64,000 nucleotides of DNA from Pseudoalteromonas marina (lineage in GTDB: Bacteria; Pseudomonadota; Gammaproteobacteria; Enterobacterales; Alteromonadaceae). The notes under the pieces were generated by a model. It was not told the DNA's origin. It did no database searches and saw only the letters and a list, made by a program, of their open reading frames with translations. Of this stretch, positions 54,708 to 64,000 are shown one piece after another. The translations under genes were made by a program, and so were the position numbers. The stretch covers positions 1,364,001 through 1,428,000 of the forward strand of contig NZ_AHCB03000005.1 in assembly GCF_000238335.3 (NCBI RefSeq). Reading direction: 5' to 3'. Within the stretch, counting starts at the first letter, position 1; every line of letters starts with the position of its first letter.

Positions 54708-54735
54708 AAGGCCATGTTTAACATGGCTTTTTTTG
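54708..54735 (+). terminator. Terminator of ybiT
   Basis: GCCATGT / ACATGGC stem followed by T7, 25 bp after the stop. Confidence 0.8.
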
Positions 54736-54823
54736 TTTTTGTTGCGTGTTAATTATTTATAAAAAATTAGCCTTTAATCTTCATTTAATACCATTCGAAC
54801 CTCGCAAATTAAACGTGTTTGGG

Positions 54824-54829
54824 TATAAT
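54824..54829 (+). promoter_or_regulatory. Probable purE promoter -10 element
   Basis: A perfect TATAAT within GGGTATAATACCC, about 60 bp before the purE ATG. The -35 match is poor. A short CGGAC-ATAA-GTCCG hairpin follows in the leader (54843-54856). Confidence 0.6.
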
Positions 54830-54887
54830 ACCCGCCTAAAACCGGACATAAGTCCGCTATTTTAAAATACATTACTGAGGAGTATTT

Positions 54888-55370
54888 ATGACTGTTGGCA
54901 TTATTATGGGTTCTAAGTCAGATTGGCCAACCATGGAACACGCTGCACTGATGCTAGAGCAGTTTGGTATTAAGTACGAAACCAAAGTTGTATCTGCACA
55001 CCGCACTCCTCAATTACTTGCTGATTATGCAAGCTCTGCTGCAGAACGTGGAATTAAAGTTATTATTGCCGGCGCAGGTGGCGCAGCCCATTTACCGGGT
55101 ATGGCAGCGGCTTTTACATCTGTTCCTGTTTTAGGCGTTCCTGTGAAATCAAAGGCATTAAATGGTGTTGATTCTCTATTGTCAATTTGCCAAATGCCAA
55201 AAGGGGTAGCAGTAGGTACCTTAGCAATTGGTGAACCAGGCGCTGCAAACGCAGGCTTATTAGCCGCACAAATTTTAGGGTGCCATAACCCCGACATTTT
55301 TGAAAAAATCGAAGCGTTTCGTAAAAATCAAACAGACACAATATTAGCCAACCCAAACCCTGCAGAGTAA
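54888..55370 (+). CDS. purE: N5-carboxyaminoimidazole ribonucleotide mutase
   Basis: 160 residues. Class I PurE, which converts N5-CAIR to CAIR in purine synthesis. [12 protein letters not shown] at the N-terminus, [15 protein letters not shown] with the catalytic histidine, and [16 protein letters not shown] are intact. GAGGAG lies six bases before ATG. Two bases separate its stop from purK, which supplies its substrate. Confidence 0.97.
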   Translation: MTVGIIMGSKSDWPTMEHAALMLEQFGIKYETKVVSAHRTPQLLADYASSAAERGIKVIIAGAGGAAHLPGMAAAFTSVPVLGVPVKSKALNGVDSLLSICQMPKGVAVGTLAIGEPGAANAGLLAAQILGCHNPDIFEKIEAFRKNQTDTILANPNPAE

Positions 55371-55372
55371 CA

Positions 55373-56521
55373 ATGAATATTTTAATTTTAGGTGCAGGAC
55401 AACTTGCACGTATGATGAGCCTTGCAGGCGCACCGCTTAATTTGAATGTAGTTGCCTACGATGTGGGAACTAAACAAATTAAGCACCCGCTAACGGGTGA
55501 GATTTACACAACTACACTTGAACAAGCAATTAGAGACGCTGATGCAATCACGGCAGAATTTGAGCACATTCCTGATGATGTATTAACGCTATGCTGCAAC
55601 AGTAATAAGTTTTATCCGGGTAAAGCTGCAATTAAAACGGGTGGCGATAGAGCACTAGAAAAAGCGTTACTTAACAAAACCGGTGTTGAATGCGCGCCTT
55701 ATCAGTTAATTACAGAAAAAGTACATTTGGAGTTGGCCGCTAAAAACCTGGGTAAGCCACTTGTTATAAAAACCTGCCAAGCAGGATACGATGGTAAAGG
55801 GCAGTGGCGTTTAAAATCTGATGATCAAATTGATGAAATTTGGTCTGAAATGGCTGAGTTTATAGCATCGGGAACACTAGATGCGCCGCATACTATTATT
55901 GCTGAAAAAATGATCCCGTTTGACCGAGAAGTGTCGATTATTGGTGCACGAGATAAGCACGGTAATGTTGCAATTTACCCATTAACAGAAAACGAACACA
56001 CCAATGGTGTGTTAACACTTTCGGTTGCGGGTAAAAATAACCAAAATGTTGAAGCTCAAGCAAACGATGCATTTACAAAAATTGCAAACGAACTTAACTA
56101 TGTAGGTGTATTGGCCATAGAGTTTTTTGATGTAATGGGCACACTATTAGTTAATGAAATTGCACCGCGTGTACATAACTCAGGTCATTGGACTCAGCAA
56201 GGTTGCCATTGTTCGCAATTTGAAAATCATATGCGTGCCGTTGCAGGTTTACCACTTGGTAATACTGAGCTTAAACATATTACAGCCATGATCAATGTAC
56301 TAGGACAAGCAAGCATCCCTGCTGAGGTTCTTACATTACCTGATGTGACAAGTCATTGGTACGGTAAAACGGCTAAGCCAGGTCGTAAAATGGGTCATAT
56401 AAATGTATCGGCTCATAATATGAATGATCTGTCAGATAAGTTAAGCCAATTAACTGATTATTTACCAGAACACGATTACCCGGGAATTTTAAAAACGGCA
56501 GAAAAGCTTATTCTAGGTTAG
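55373..56521 (+). CDS. purK: N5-carboxyaminoimidazole ribonucleotide synthase
   Basis: 382 residues. ATP-grasp enzyme that carboxylates AIR with bicarbonate. ILGAGQLARMMSLAGAPL at the N-terminus, VIKTCQAGYDGKGQW (ATP-grasp loop), AEKMIPFDREVSIIGAR, and NEIAPRVHNSGHWTQ are diagnostic. Second gene of purEK. A terminator lies about 165 bp downstream; the stretch between holds no gene. Confidence 0.96.
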   Translation: MNILILGAGQLARMMSLAGAPLNLNVVAYDVGTKQIKHPLTGEIYTTTLEQAIRDADAITAEFEHIPDDVLTLCCNSNKFYPGKAAIKTGGDRALEKALLNKTGVECAPYQLITEKVHLELAAKNLGKPLVIKTCQAGYDGKGQWRLKSDDQIDEIWSEMAEFIASGTLDAPHTIIAEKMIPFDREVSIIGARDKHGNVAIYPLTENEHTNGVLTLSVAGKNNQNVEAQANDAFTKIANELNYVGVLAIEFFDVMGTLLVNEIAPRVHNSGHWTQQGCHCSQFENHMRAVAGLPLGNTELKHITAMINVLGQASIPAEVLTLPDVTSHWYGKTAKPGRKMGHINVSAHNMNDLSDKLSQLTDYLPEHDYPGILKTAEKLILG

Positions 56522-56684
56522 GATTGGTTTTTTTTATGGCTAAAGCTATATGGTCCAGTAGGTTATGATTAGGGAAGCCTTATTACTGTTTTGCTTATGG
56601 ATGTTATTTAGGGATTGAGCAGGTCTTAGAAGCAGTTACTGTCCGACTAGTTCAAAACTTAGCGAATACAAACAATGAAATAAT

Positions 56685-56712
56685 AAAAGCCGAGTAAACT
56701 CGGCTTTTTTTT
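56685..56712 (+). terminator. Terminator downstream of purEK
   Basis: AAAAGCCGAGT-AA-ACTCGGCTTTT followed by T4. Confidence 0.88.
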
Positions 56713-56782
56713 GCCTGAAAAAACAAAAACAGGTTACATTATTAAATAATCAAAATTACTTTTTTATAAGTAGGATAATTAA

Positions 56783-57946
56783 ATGAAATTTGATCTAACG
56801 TTTGGTGCGTTGCTAACAGCTGCTTCATTGAGTCTCAATGCGTACGCAACCGATACAATTCGTGTTGCAACGTTTAATGTAAGTATGGATGCCACAAATT
56901 ACACTGCCAAAGGCGAGCCTATTAAAAGTGATGCCTTAGTCAAAGCGCTTACCTCAAACACACAACAGATTAAAAATATTGCAGAAATTATTCAGCGCGT
57001 TCGCCCTGATATTATTTTACTTAACGAGTTTGACTTTGTTCCTAAAGAAAAAGGTATTGATTACTTTAAAACGCATTACTTAACCGTAAGCCAAAACGAG
57101 CAAAACGCCATAGACTATCCTTATACTTATATAGCCCCCGTCAATACAGGCCTTGCGACAGAGTTTGACCTAGATAACGATGGTAAAAAAAGTAAAGTAA
57201 TGGGTGATGCCCAAGGCTTTGGCTTTTTTGAAGGGCATTATGGTATGGCCATATTATCGAAATACCCAATCGATTTTGACAAAATCAGAACGCTTCAAAC
57301 CTTTAAATACAAAGATATGCCCAATGCAAAAATGCCGTTAATGCCAAAAACAGGCGAGAATTGGTATAACGCTAAAGAGTGGCAAGCGCTTAGGTTAAGT
57401 TCTAAATCGTTTTGGGATGTCCCCGTTGTTATTGACAATAAAGCAGTGCATGTATTGGCGTCTCACCCTACGCCTCCCGTGTTTGACGGCGAAGAAGATA
57501 GAAATGGTAAACGTAATCATGACGAAATTAGATTAATTGCCGACTACGTAGCCAATGCAGAGTACCTATATGATGATAATGGCAACAAAGGTGGGCTAGA
57601 TGCTCAGTCGCGTTTTGTTATTTTAGGGGATTTAAACGCAGCAGCAGAAGGTGATAAAGCGCGTTTAGAAACAACAGATCAATTGCTAAAAAATCCATTA
57701 ATTAATGCACAGTTTGTACCTAAAAGTGCAGGCGCTAAACAGCAATATGAACTTGCCTATGCACAACACTTTACTGCCAATTGGCAAGCACGAGTAGACT
57801 ATGTATTGCCATCAACTTACGGTTTAGATATTAAAGAAGGCGGGGTATTTTGGCCTGTTGAATCAAACGAACAGTATCGCTTAATTAAAGATAGAAGTGC
57901 ATCAAGCGATCATCGCCTAGTATGGTTAGATTTAGTGATTAAATAA
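56783..57946 (+). CDS. Secreted endonuclease/exonuclease/phosphatase-fold protein
   Basis: 387 residues. Signal peptide about 1-22 (AYA-TD). Fold motifs: RVATFNVSM (first strand), ILLNEFDF with the catalytic Glu (about 82), VLASHPTPP (His), ILGDLNAAAEG with the Asp-x-Asn pair (about 283) and SSDHRLVWLDL with the terminal His. It is likely a metal-dependent phosphodiesterase or phosphatase acting outside the cytoplasm, perhaps for nucleic-acid or phosphate scavenging. The C-terminus carries no sorting signal. Confidence 0.85.
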   Translation: MKFDLTFGALLTAASLSLNAYATDTIRVATFNVSMDATNYTAKGEPIKSDALVKALTSNTQQIKNIAEIIQRVRPDIILLNEFDFVPKEKGIDYFKTHYLTVSQNEQNAIDYPYTYIAPVNTGLATEFDLDNDGKKSKVMGDAQGFGFFEGHYGMAILSKYPIDFDKIRTLQTFKYKDMPNAKMPLMPKTGENWYNAKEWQALRLSSKSFWDVPVVIDNKAVHVLASHPTPPVFDGEEDRNGKRNHDEIRLIADYVANAEYLYDDNGNKGGLDAQSRFVILGDLNAAAEGDKARLETTDQLLKNPLINAQFVPKSAGAKQQYELAYAQHFTANWQARVDYVLPSTYGLDIKEGGVFWPVESNEQYRLIKDRSASSDHRLVWLDLVIK

Positions 57947-58065
57947 TTAAGGCTTAAGTAAACTGAGCTTTACCCTGTTAAATGGCTATTTATCTTAAAA
58001 AATTGCATTAACTTTAGTGCTTCTGCTTAAATAGCCGTTAATTATAATAACGGTATAGAAGCACT

Positions 58066-60567
58066 ATGATTTTTAATTTTTCTTCATCTAAAACGTTAGT
58101 AGCATTAGCTGTTGCCTCAAGCGTAATGCTTGCGGGTTGTAGTGCAACTGCAAACACAGCCTCTACAAATAATGCTTTGGAAAAAAACAAAGTTGAAGCG
58201 GTGGTTAGTACACCTGCCGATGTTGGTTCAGAAAAAATAACTTTAAAACAAGCAATGGCCGATCCTGATTGGATAGGCAACCAACCACAAAATGCCTTTT
58301 GGGCTGCTGATTCAGCAACAATTATTTATGCTCAAAAGCAACAAGGTAGCACATTACGTGACTTATTTAGCCAGTCTGTAACGTCGCAAACCGCAGAACA
58401 AATAGCATTAAATAAACTACATACACTGGGTGCTAGAAACGCGGTTTATTCAAACGACAAGGCTCTGCAAGCCTACGTTTTTAAAGGCAATGTGTTTGTA
58501 AAAAATATTAAAACTAACACACTGCGCCAAATAACCCATAGCACAGCTAACGAATCTAATCCGCAGTTTTTAAACGATGGTACATTGGCTTATCGCCAAG
58601 GTAATATGTTTTTTAAAGTTGATTTAGTAACGGGGTTAACACAAGAAATTGCTAACCTAAAACTTGCTGATAAACCAAAAGGAATTAGCGAGCCAAGTTC
58701 GTACATTGCAAAAGAGCAGCATAAGCTCATTGAATACATAGCCCTTGAGCACAAAAATAAAAAAGACCAACACGCACGTAACGCGCAAATAAACGAACTA
58801 AATACCTCTGTAGCAAATACAAGTTACTATTTAGGCAAAGGTAATAAAGTTGATAACGTAGAACTTTCACCCAATGGAGATGCGTTACTAGTTGTCGTAA
58901 AAAAACAATCAAGTTGGCGAAGTGACACCGATATAATGCCACATTATGTGACTGACGACGCCACCATAGCACCTAAAAAAGTGCGCCGTCGTATAGCTGA
59001 TGCAAAAGAAGAAACATCGCAAGTTATCTACATTAATTTAAATGATAAAACACAAAACACACTAGCGTTTGATTCGCTGCCAGGTTTTGATCAAGATGTA
59101 TTAGCAAGTGTAAAACAAGAAAATTATGCACGATTAGGTAAAACCTACGAATCAAAAAACTCACCACGCGCTATTAACTTGATCACAAATTGGGGATTAG
59201 GACAAAGCCCAATAGTTTGGAATAACGATGGTTCGCAAGTTGCTATTATGCTTGAAGCGTGGGACAACAAAGATCGCTGGATTGCGACCGTAGATTTTGA
59301 AAACAATAAACTGGTGTCGCAGCATCGTTTACATGACGACGCATGGATCGCTTATGCATTTAATAATTTTGGCTGGTTGAATAACGAAAACACGCTTTAT
59401 TACCTTTCAGAAGAGTCCGGGTACAGCCAGCTTTATAAAAAAACATTAAACGGTAACGCCGTTGCGTTAACTCAGGGTGAGTTTGAGGTATCAAACCCAA
59501 CAGTTACAAGCGATGATTCTGCTATTTATTACAAAGCTAATGTTGAACACCCTGGTCTATACGAAATTTTCCGTGTAAATCCACAAACAGCTAAAAGTGA
59601 AAAAATTACTGATCTAAATGGCATGACCGACTACACGTTAAGTCCAGATGAAGAAAAATTACTGCTTGTTCATTCAAAAATTACTATGCCTAGCGAGCTA
59701 TATATTGCGGATGCTAAAGCAAATGCAACGCCAACACGTTTAACTAATACAGTATCAAGCGCTTTTTTAGCTAAAAAATTAACTGCACCGAAAATAGTTG
59801 CAGTGCCGTCTAGCCATACTGATGCGCCAATATATGCCAAGGTATACTACCCAGCTGATTACGTAGAAGGCGAAGGTGGTAAAACTCGTAAAGCGGTTAT
59901 TTTTAATCACGGTGCAGGTTACTTACAAAACTCACATATGGGTTGGTCTGTATACTTTAGAGAGTTTATGTTTCATTCATTATTGGCTGATGAAGGTTAC
60001 GTGGTAATGGATATGGACTACCGTGCATCTAAAGGGTATGGCCGCGACTGGCGTACAGCTATTTATCGTCAAATGGGCACACCAGAAACGCAAGATTTAG
60101 CTGATGGTGTTAAATGGATGGCTGAAAATGCTAACGTAGACACGCAAGCGGTAGGGACCTACGGCGGTTCTTATGGTGGTTTTATGACCTTTATGGCATT
60201 ATTTACTGCACCAGAATTGTTTCAATCAGGTGCAGCACTTCGCCCGGTAACTGATTGGGCACACTACAATACTGCTTATACTGGCAATATTTTAAATCAC
60301 CCAGATGTAGATCCCATTGCATACGAGCGTAGCTCACCAATTTACTTTGCAGAAGGTTTAAATAAACCACTGTTGATCAATGCACCAATGGTAGACGATA
60401 ACGTATTTTTTCAAGACTCAGTACGCTTAGTTCAGCGTTTAATTGAGCTTGAAAAAGAAAACTTTGAAACGGCTATCTTCCCAGTTGAACCACATGGTTT
60501 TGTGCAACCGTCAAGTTGGTTAGATGAATACCGCCGTATTTATAAACTATTCAAAGACACTCTTTAA
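58066..60567 (+). CDS. S9-family (prolyl oligopeptidase/DPP-like) peptidase lipoprotein
   Basis: 833 residues. The lipobox LAGC at Cys25 predicts a lipoprotein. The middle (about 60-590) is a beta-propeller with repeated Trp/Asp-rich blades. The C-terminal alpha/beta-hydrolase domain has Ser in GTYGGSYGGFMT (about 705), Asp in APMVDDNVFF (about 776) and His in VEPHGFVQP (about 809), the complete triad. It probably trims proline-containing peptides at the cell surface. Closed by a strong terminator. Confidence 0.9.
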   Translation: MIFNFSSSKTLVALAVASSVMLAGCSATANTASTNNALEKNKVEAVVSTPADVGSEKITLKQAMADPDWIGNQPQNAFWAADSATIIYAQKQQGSTLRDLFSQSVTSQTAEQIALNKLHTLGARNAVYSNDKALQAYVFKGNVFVKNIKTNTLRQITHSTANESNPQFLNDGTLAYRQGNMFFKVDLVTGLTQEIANLKLADKPKGISEPSSYIAKEQHKLIEYIALEHKNKKDQHARNAQINELNTSVANTSYYLGKGNKVDNVELSPNGDALLVVVKKQSSWRSDTDIMPHYVTDDATIAPKKVRRRIADAKEETSQVIYINLNDKTQNTLAFDSLPGFDQDVLASVKQENYARLGKTYESKNSPRAINLITNWGLGQSPIVWNNDGSQVAIMLEAWDNKDRWIATVDFENNKLVSQHRLHDDAWIAYAFNNFGWLNNENTLYYLSEESGYSQLYKKTLNGNAVALTQGEFEVSNPTVTSDDSAIYYKANVEHPGLYEIFRVNPQTAKSEKITDLNGMTDYTLSPDEEKLLLVHSKITMPSELYIADAKANATPTRLTNTVSSAFLAKKLTAPKIVAVPSSHTDAPIYAKVYYPADYVEGEGGKTRKAVIFNHGAGYLQNSHMGWSVYFREFMFHSLLADEGYVVMDMDYRASKGYGRDWRTAIYRQMGTPETQDLADGVKWMAENANVDTQAVGTYGGSYGGFMTFMALFTAPELFQSGAALRPVTDWAHYNTAYTGNILNHPDVDPIAYERSSPIYFAEGLNKPLLINAPMVDDNVFFQDSVRLVQRLIELEKENFETAIFPVEPHGFVQPSSWLDEYRRIYKLFKDTL

Positions 60568-60578
60568 ATAAACAATGT

Positions 60579-60609
60579 AAAACGCCACTTTGGTTAAAGT
60601 GGCGTTTTT
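60579..60609. terminator. Bidirectional terminator between S9 peptidase and rhombosortase genes
   Basis: AAAACGCCACTTT-GGTT-AAAGTGGCGTTTT, a perfect 13-bp stem with T run. Confidence 0.92.
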
Positions 60610-60611
60610 AT

Positions 60612-61235
60612 TTAACCTTCGGCCCTATTTTTATAATATTTAATAACAAGCTCGATGCCTAACAATGATCCACCAATAGCGCCAATTAAATGAGCATCTA
60701 TTGCAACGGTCGAATTAATAAGCTCGCCAATATCAGCACTTGGACCACTCAATTGCTCATATGCTATTTTTACCCACACACCGATGAATAATAAATACCC
60801 CGATTTAAGCCCTTGTGTAATATCTTTTACTGCGCCCCAAATAATAACACCGTGTAACAGCGCGCTTAAACCTGTATAGATATGTATGTCTGGGCAATAA
60901 AAATACACGCCTAAACCACACCAAAGCGCTAAAGTGATTGTATTTATAAAGTACCGGGTAGGGGTAGTATACTCACCATGTAATAACCAAATTAAAAAAA
61001 TCCCGCTTATATTTAACCCCAAATGAGCCCAATTTGCGTGTACAAATTGGCTAGTAAAAATACGCCAAAGCTCACCTTTGTTAACTAATGTTCGGTTAAA
61101 TTCTAGTAAATTATTTAAATCAAATGCAGCAAAAATAGTGCTAAAAAGTATCAATAATAAAGGTGGTAAAATATAACGAGGCTGTATAGGTAAATTAAGC
61201 ATTTTATTGTATTTTTTTAGTATTAATTTTTGCAT
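60612..61235 (-). CDS. rrtA: Rhombosortase (rhomboid-family intramembrane serine protease)
   Basis: 207 residues, about six membrane helices. Serine in YTGLSALLHGVIIWG and histidine in AIDAHLIGAIGGSLLG form the rhomboid dyad. WRIFTSQFVHANWAHLGLN is the conserved loop 1 region. The overall small size and the GLSALLHG form are those of rhombosortases, which process GlyGly-CTERM proteins on their way to the cell surface. None of the genes in this window encodes a GlyGly-CTERM tail. A start at ATG 61202 would drop eleven residues. Confidence 0.88.
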   Translation of the reverse strand: MQKLILKKYNKMLNLPIQPRYILPPLLLILFSTIFAAFDLNNLLEFNRTLVNKGELWRIFTSQFVHANWAHLGLNISGIFLIWLLHGEYTTPTRYFINTITLALWCGLGVYFYCPDIHIYTGLSALLHGVIIWGAVKDITQGLKSGYLLFIGVWVKIAYEQLSGPSADIGELINSTVAIDAHLIGAIGGSLLGIELVIKYYKNRAEG

Positions 61236-61299
61236 ATTGTGCCCGTTTAACTTTAAGATGCCAATTACCTATTGTAATTAAGTGTTTTTAGTATTTTTT

Positions 61300-63078
61300 A
61301 TGCATTTTAAACTTAACTCATTATTTGCTATCGGCTTAGGTGTGCTGTCTTTGCCGGTGCTGTCAAAAGAACCCACAAAAGTAGAAGTTCGCGAACCAGA
61401 AGCTACCACATCAATTAGTTCTAAGCAGATTGTTGTAGGTGACAAATACATGGTTGCCGCGGCAAATCCGTATGCATCTCAAGCGGGACAGCAAATATTA
61501 GCAAAAGGCGGCAGTGCAGTTGATGCAGCAATAGCCACTCAACTTGTTTTAACACTTGTTGAGCCTCAGTCATCGGGTATTGGTGGCGGTACATTTATGA
61601 TGTACTACAACAAAGAAAATAATAAGTTAACCAGCTTTGATGGAAGAGAAACGGCCCCTAAAAATGCGAATGAAAATTTATTTTTAAATAAGCATGGCAA
61701 AGCTGTCAAATGGATTGAAGCCGTTGTAGGCGGTCGTTCTGTAGGCGTACCCGGTGTTCTACATGCCTTTGCAAATGCTCATAAGCACTATGGTTTATTA
61801 CCTTGGGAACAGCTATTTAAACCGGCTATTGAACTTGCTGAACAAGGGTTTGTTGTATCGCCTCGATTACATGGTTTGTTAGCTCGCCAGCTAAATCCAG
61901 GTGTTATGAGTATGCCAGTTATAAATGAATACTTTTACCCAAATGGTAAACTCATTGAGGCCGGTACTGTTAAAAAAAACCAGCCGCTTGCTGATTTATA
62001 CAAAGCCATTGCTAATGAAGGCATTGATGCGTTTTATAAAGGTGAAAACGCAAAAAAAATGGTAAGTTCGGTACAAAATTCAAAAATTGCACCCGGTAAA
62101 TTATCTCAGCAAGACCTTGCACAATACAAAAGCAAAGAACGCGATGCTGTTTGTATAAAATACCGTGTTTATAACGTATGTTCTATGGCACCACCAAGTA
62201 GTGGCGGTGTGGCTGTTTTACAAATACTAGGGTTACTAGAGCATACAAATATTTCTGCCTTAAAGCCTAACAGCGAACAAGCAATTCACTACTTCAGCCA
62301 AGCGTCGCGTATTGCCTTTGCCGATAGAAATGTATACATGGGTGACCCAGATTTTACTGAGGTACCAACTCAAGCGCTATTAAACAAAAGCTACATTAAA
62401 TCACGCGCAACACTCATAACCGAAAAAGATCAGCATGCAGTTGCCGGCGACCCCGTTAACTACTTAAGTTATGCACAAGATGATTCGTATGAACTCCCTT
62501 CAACATCGCATGTCTCTATTGTTGATAGCTTTGGTAATGCAGTATCAATGACCAGCTCAATAGAAATGGCATTTGGTTCTACAGTTATGGTTAATGGTTA
62601 TATTTTAAATAATCAGTTAACCGATTTCTCACTTTCTCCTCGTAAAAACGGTAAGTTAGTTGCTAATCGTGTAGAGCCAGGAAAACGCCCGCGCAGTTCT
62701 ATGTCACCGGTTATGGTTTTTAATGAAGATGGTAGCTTACGTTTAGTTGTAGGGTCTCCTGGTGGTAGCCGCATTATTGACTACGTCGCTCAAGTAGTTG
62801 TTGGCGTTTTAGACTGGAATCTATCGGTGCAAGAAGCTATTAACTTGCCGCGTACTACTAATCGTAATGATTACACCAGCCTTGAAAAAGGCACCGTTAT
62901 TGAATCACTTGCACCAGCACTCACTTCACGTGGTCATAAAGTGCGTGTGTTAGACCTAAATTCAGGTTTACATGGCGTTGAAGTGAAAAATAATAAGCTG
63001 TATGGCGCAGCCGATCCGCGCCGTGAAGGTGTTGCGTTGTCTGATTTAACTAACAATAACGCCACTTTCAAATTTTAA
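61300..63078 (+). CDS. ggt: Gamma-glutamyltransferase
   Basis: 592 residues. N-terminal nucleophile hydrolase that splits glutathione in the periplasm. Signal peptide about 1-22 (VLS-KE). NPYASQAGQQILAKGGSAVDA and SSGIGGGTFMMYY in the large subunit. The autoprocessing/catalytic threonine is in PSTSHVSIVDSFGNAV, and GSPGGSRIIDYVAQ is in the small subunit. I use ATG 61300; the frame opens six codons earlier at GTG. No obvious Shine-Dalgarno sequence, so translation may be weak or depend on context. Confidence 0.94.
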   Translation: MHFKLNSLFAIGLGVLSLPVLSKEPTKVEVREPEATTSISSKQIVVGDKYMVAAANPYASQAGQQILAKGGSAVDAAIATQLVLTLVEPQSSGIGGGTFMMYYNKENNKLTSFDGRETAPKNANENLFLNKHGKAVKWIEAVVGGRSVGVPGVLHAFANAHKHYGLLPWEQLFKPAIELAEQGFVVSPRLHGLLARQLNPGVMSMPVINEYFYPNGKLIEAGTVKKNQPLADLYKAIANEGIDAFYKGENAKKMVSSVQNSKIAPGKLSQQDLAQYKSKERDAVCIKYRVYNVCSMAPPSSGGVAVLQILGLLEHTNISALKPNSEQAIHYFSQASRIAFADRNVYMGDPDFTEVPTQALLNKSYIKSRATLITEKDQHAVAGDPVNYLSYAQDDSYELPSTSHVSIVDSFGNAVSMTSSIEMAFGSTVMVNGYILNNQLTDFSLSPRKNGKLVANRVEPGKRPRSSMSPVMVFNEDGSLRLVVGSPGGSRIIDYVAQVVVGVLDWNLSVQEAINLPRTTNRNDYTSLEKGTVIESLAPALTSRGHKVRVLDLNSGLHGVEVKNNKLYGAADPRREGVALSDLTNNNATFKF

Positions 63079-63087
63079 ATTATGTAT

Positions 63088-63120
63088 AATACAAACACGA
63101 CCTATGTGCGTGTTTGTATT
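63088..63120 (+). terminator. Hairpin after ggt
   Basis: AATACAAACACG / CGTGTTTGTATT, a 12-bp perfect stem with nine-base loop, 10 bp past the stop. T residues lie mostly inside the right arm, so termination strength is uncertain. Confidence 0.65.
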
Positions 63121-63215
63121 CTCAATGGTCTGACAAGTACTATGTTCATTGCATTTAAATTCTGAGCATTGATAATGACAGATCATAACTTAAGACTCCA
63201 TTAAAGCCTGGAAAT

Positions 63216-64000
63216 ATGACAACAAATACTGATCCTAATTACTTATATATTCATCACTCTGGCCCTGGCCTTATTGAAACGCCATTACTAAACAAGGGCA
63301 GTGCGTTTAGTAAAAAAGAGCGCGAAAATTTTAACCTTGCAGGTTTACTTCCTCCACGCTTTGAAACCATCGAAGAGCAAGTTGAACGTTGTTATCAACA
63401 ATACTCAAGTTTTACCGACAATTTAAATAAGCACATTTATTTACGTGCCATTCAAGATAACAACGAAACGCTTTACTACCGCTTAGTGCGCGATCATCTT
63501 GAAGAAATGATGCCGATTATTTACACCCCTACAGTGGGTGATGCCTGTGAAAAGTTTTCGGATATTTACCGCAGCGCACGTGGCTTGTTTATTTCGTACG
63601 AAGACCGTTACCAAATTGACGACATTTTACGTAATGCCACAAAGGGTAAAGTAAAAGTCATTGTTGTGACCGACGGTGAACGTATATTAGGACTAGGCGA
63701 CCAAGGTATTGGCGGCATGGGTATTCCTATTGGTAAATTGTCATTGTACACCGCGTGTGGTGGCATAAGCCCAGCATATACATTGCCAGTTATGCTTGAC
63801 GTAGGGACAAACAACGAAAAGCTTTTAAATGATCCTATGTATATGGGCGCGCGCCATAAACGTATAGCCCAAGACGAGTACGATGAGTTTTTAGATCTAT
63901 TTATTAAAGCGGTCAAACGCCGTTGGCCAAATGTATTGCTTCAATTTGAAGACTTTGCACAACCTAATGCTATGCCGCTTCTTAAGCGCTACCGTGAAGA
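63216..64000 (+). CDS. maeA: NAD-dependent malic enzyme, N-terminal part (cut by window end)
   Basis: 261 codons are present, running off the right edge. The malic-enzyme N-terminal domain is clear: [40 protein letters not shown] with the catalytic tyrosine, [29 protein letters not shown] with the substrate-binding region, and [11 protein letters not shown] with metal-ligand acids. Resembles E. coli MaeA (SfcA), which decarboxylates malate to pyruvate with NAD. The NAD-binding half is outside the window. Confidence 0.94.
   Translation, partial: MTTNTDPNYLYIHHSGPGLIETPLLNKGSAFSKKERENFNLAGLLPPRFETIEEQVERCYQQYSSFTDNLNKHIYLRAIQDNNETLYYRLVRDHLEEMMPIIYTPTVGDACEKFSDIYRSARGLFISYEDRYQIDDILRNATKGKVKVIVVTDGERILGLGDQGIGGMGIPIGKLSLYTACGGISPAYTLPVMLDVGTNNEKLLNDPMYMGARHKRIAQDEYDEFLDLFIKAVKRRWPNVLLQFEDFAQPNAMPLLKRYRE

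Noticed and set aside
54790..54806. TTCGAACCTCG resembling a tRNA T-loop
   Set aside because: There is no matching acceptor stem, anticodon arm or CCA end around it.
54795..54822. Possible PurR operator before purE (CGCAAATTAAACGTGTTTG)
   Set aside because: It only loosely resembles the ACGCAAACGTTTGCGT consensus and the symmetry is poor.

Overview
The window looks like chromosome from a marine gammaproteobacterium of the order Alteromonadales, most likely Pseudoalteromonas or a close relative. This is inferred from moderately AT-rich DNA, gammaproteobacterial gene orders (trmO-proS, bioA divergent from bioBFCD, purEK, etfD divergent from etfBA), many secreted peptidases, TonB and porin genes, and a rhombosortase. 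I saw no rRNA, tRNA, CRISPR array, phage or transposase gene. Most of the window is ordinary core genome. The accessory part is about 30.1-37.9 kb.

Layout. 0-7 kb: the end of a branched-chain 2-oxoacid dehydrogenase E2 gene, cut off from its terminator by a MITE-like repeat; a DUF805 protein; a two-repeat metal exporter (PF11449-like) with an elaborate promoter; a secreted M28 peptidase; and a DUF3025-NatA-NatB operon. 7-18 kb: an LpxH-like phosphoesterase, proS-trmO, an outer-membrane barrel, a hotdog thioesterase, the ETF module (etfD facing etfBA with LiuR-type operators between) and asnS. 18-23 kb: a Vat/CatB-like acetyltransferase, then a Fur-box-preceded ferric-iron ABC operon that begins with an unrecognised periplasmic helical protein. 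23-28.4 kb: the complete bioA/bioBFCD biotin locus with a BirA operator. 28.4-30 kb: htpX and glyoxalase I.

30.1-34 kb is a run of small co-directional orphan genes, mostly membrane proteins, including a Coa1-like protein, a gene that seems to start at ATA and a frameshifted acetyltransferase. 34-38 kb: a thiolase, a decayed acetyltransferase remnant, and membrane proteins including a YdjM-like one. 37.9-41.3 kb: a three-gene outer-membrane barrel / periplasmic phosphate-binding-like protein / diguanylate cyclase operon, which may be an envelope-to-c-di-GMP signalling unit. 41.4-47.2 kb: a NosF/NosY-like ABC transporter with two DUF3526-type permeases followed by a TonB-dependent receptor, with an operator-like palindrome in front. 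47-52.6 kb: a 2OG-Fe(II) oxygenase, periplasmic MsrA, small proteins, a GNAT enzyme, an esterase and a porin. 53-64 kb: a YbiT-type ABC-F factor that appears to start at ATT behind a perfect Shine-Dalgarno sequence, purEK, a secreted endonuclease/phosphatase-fold protein, an S9 peptidase, a rhombosortase, gamma-glutamyltransferase and the start of malic enzyme.

The best leads for undescribed biology are the three-gene c-di-GMP unit, the DUF3526 ABC plus TonB-receptor operon, the iron-operon periplasmic protein, the AUU-initiated ABC-F gene and the hairpin/Fur-like control region of the metal exporter. All functional statements come from reading motifs and from family knowledge. No database search was run.
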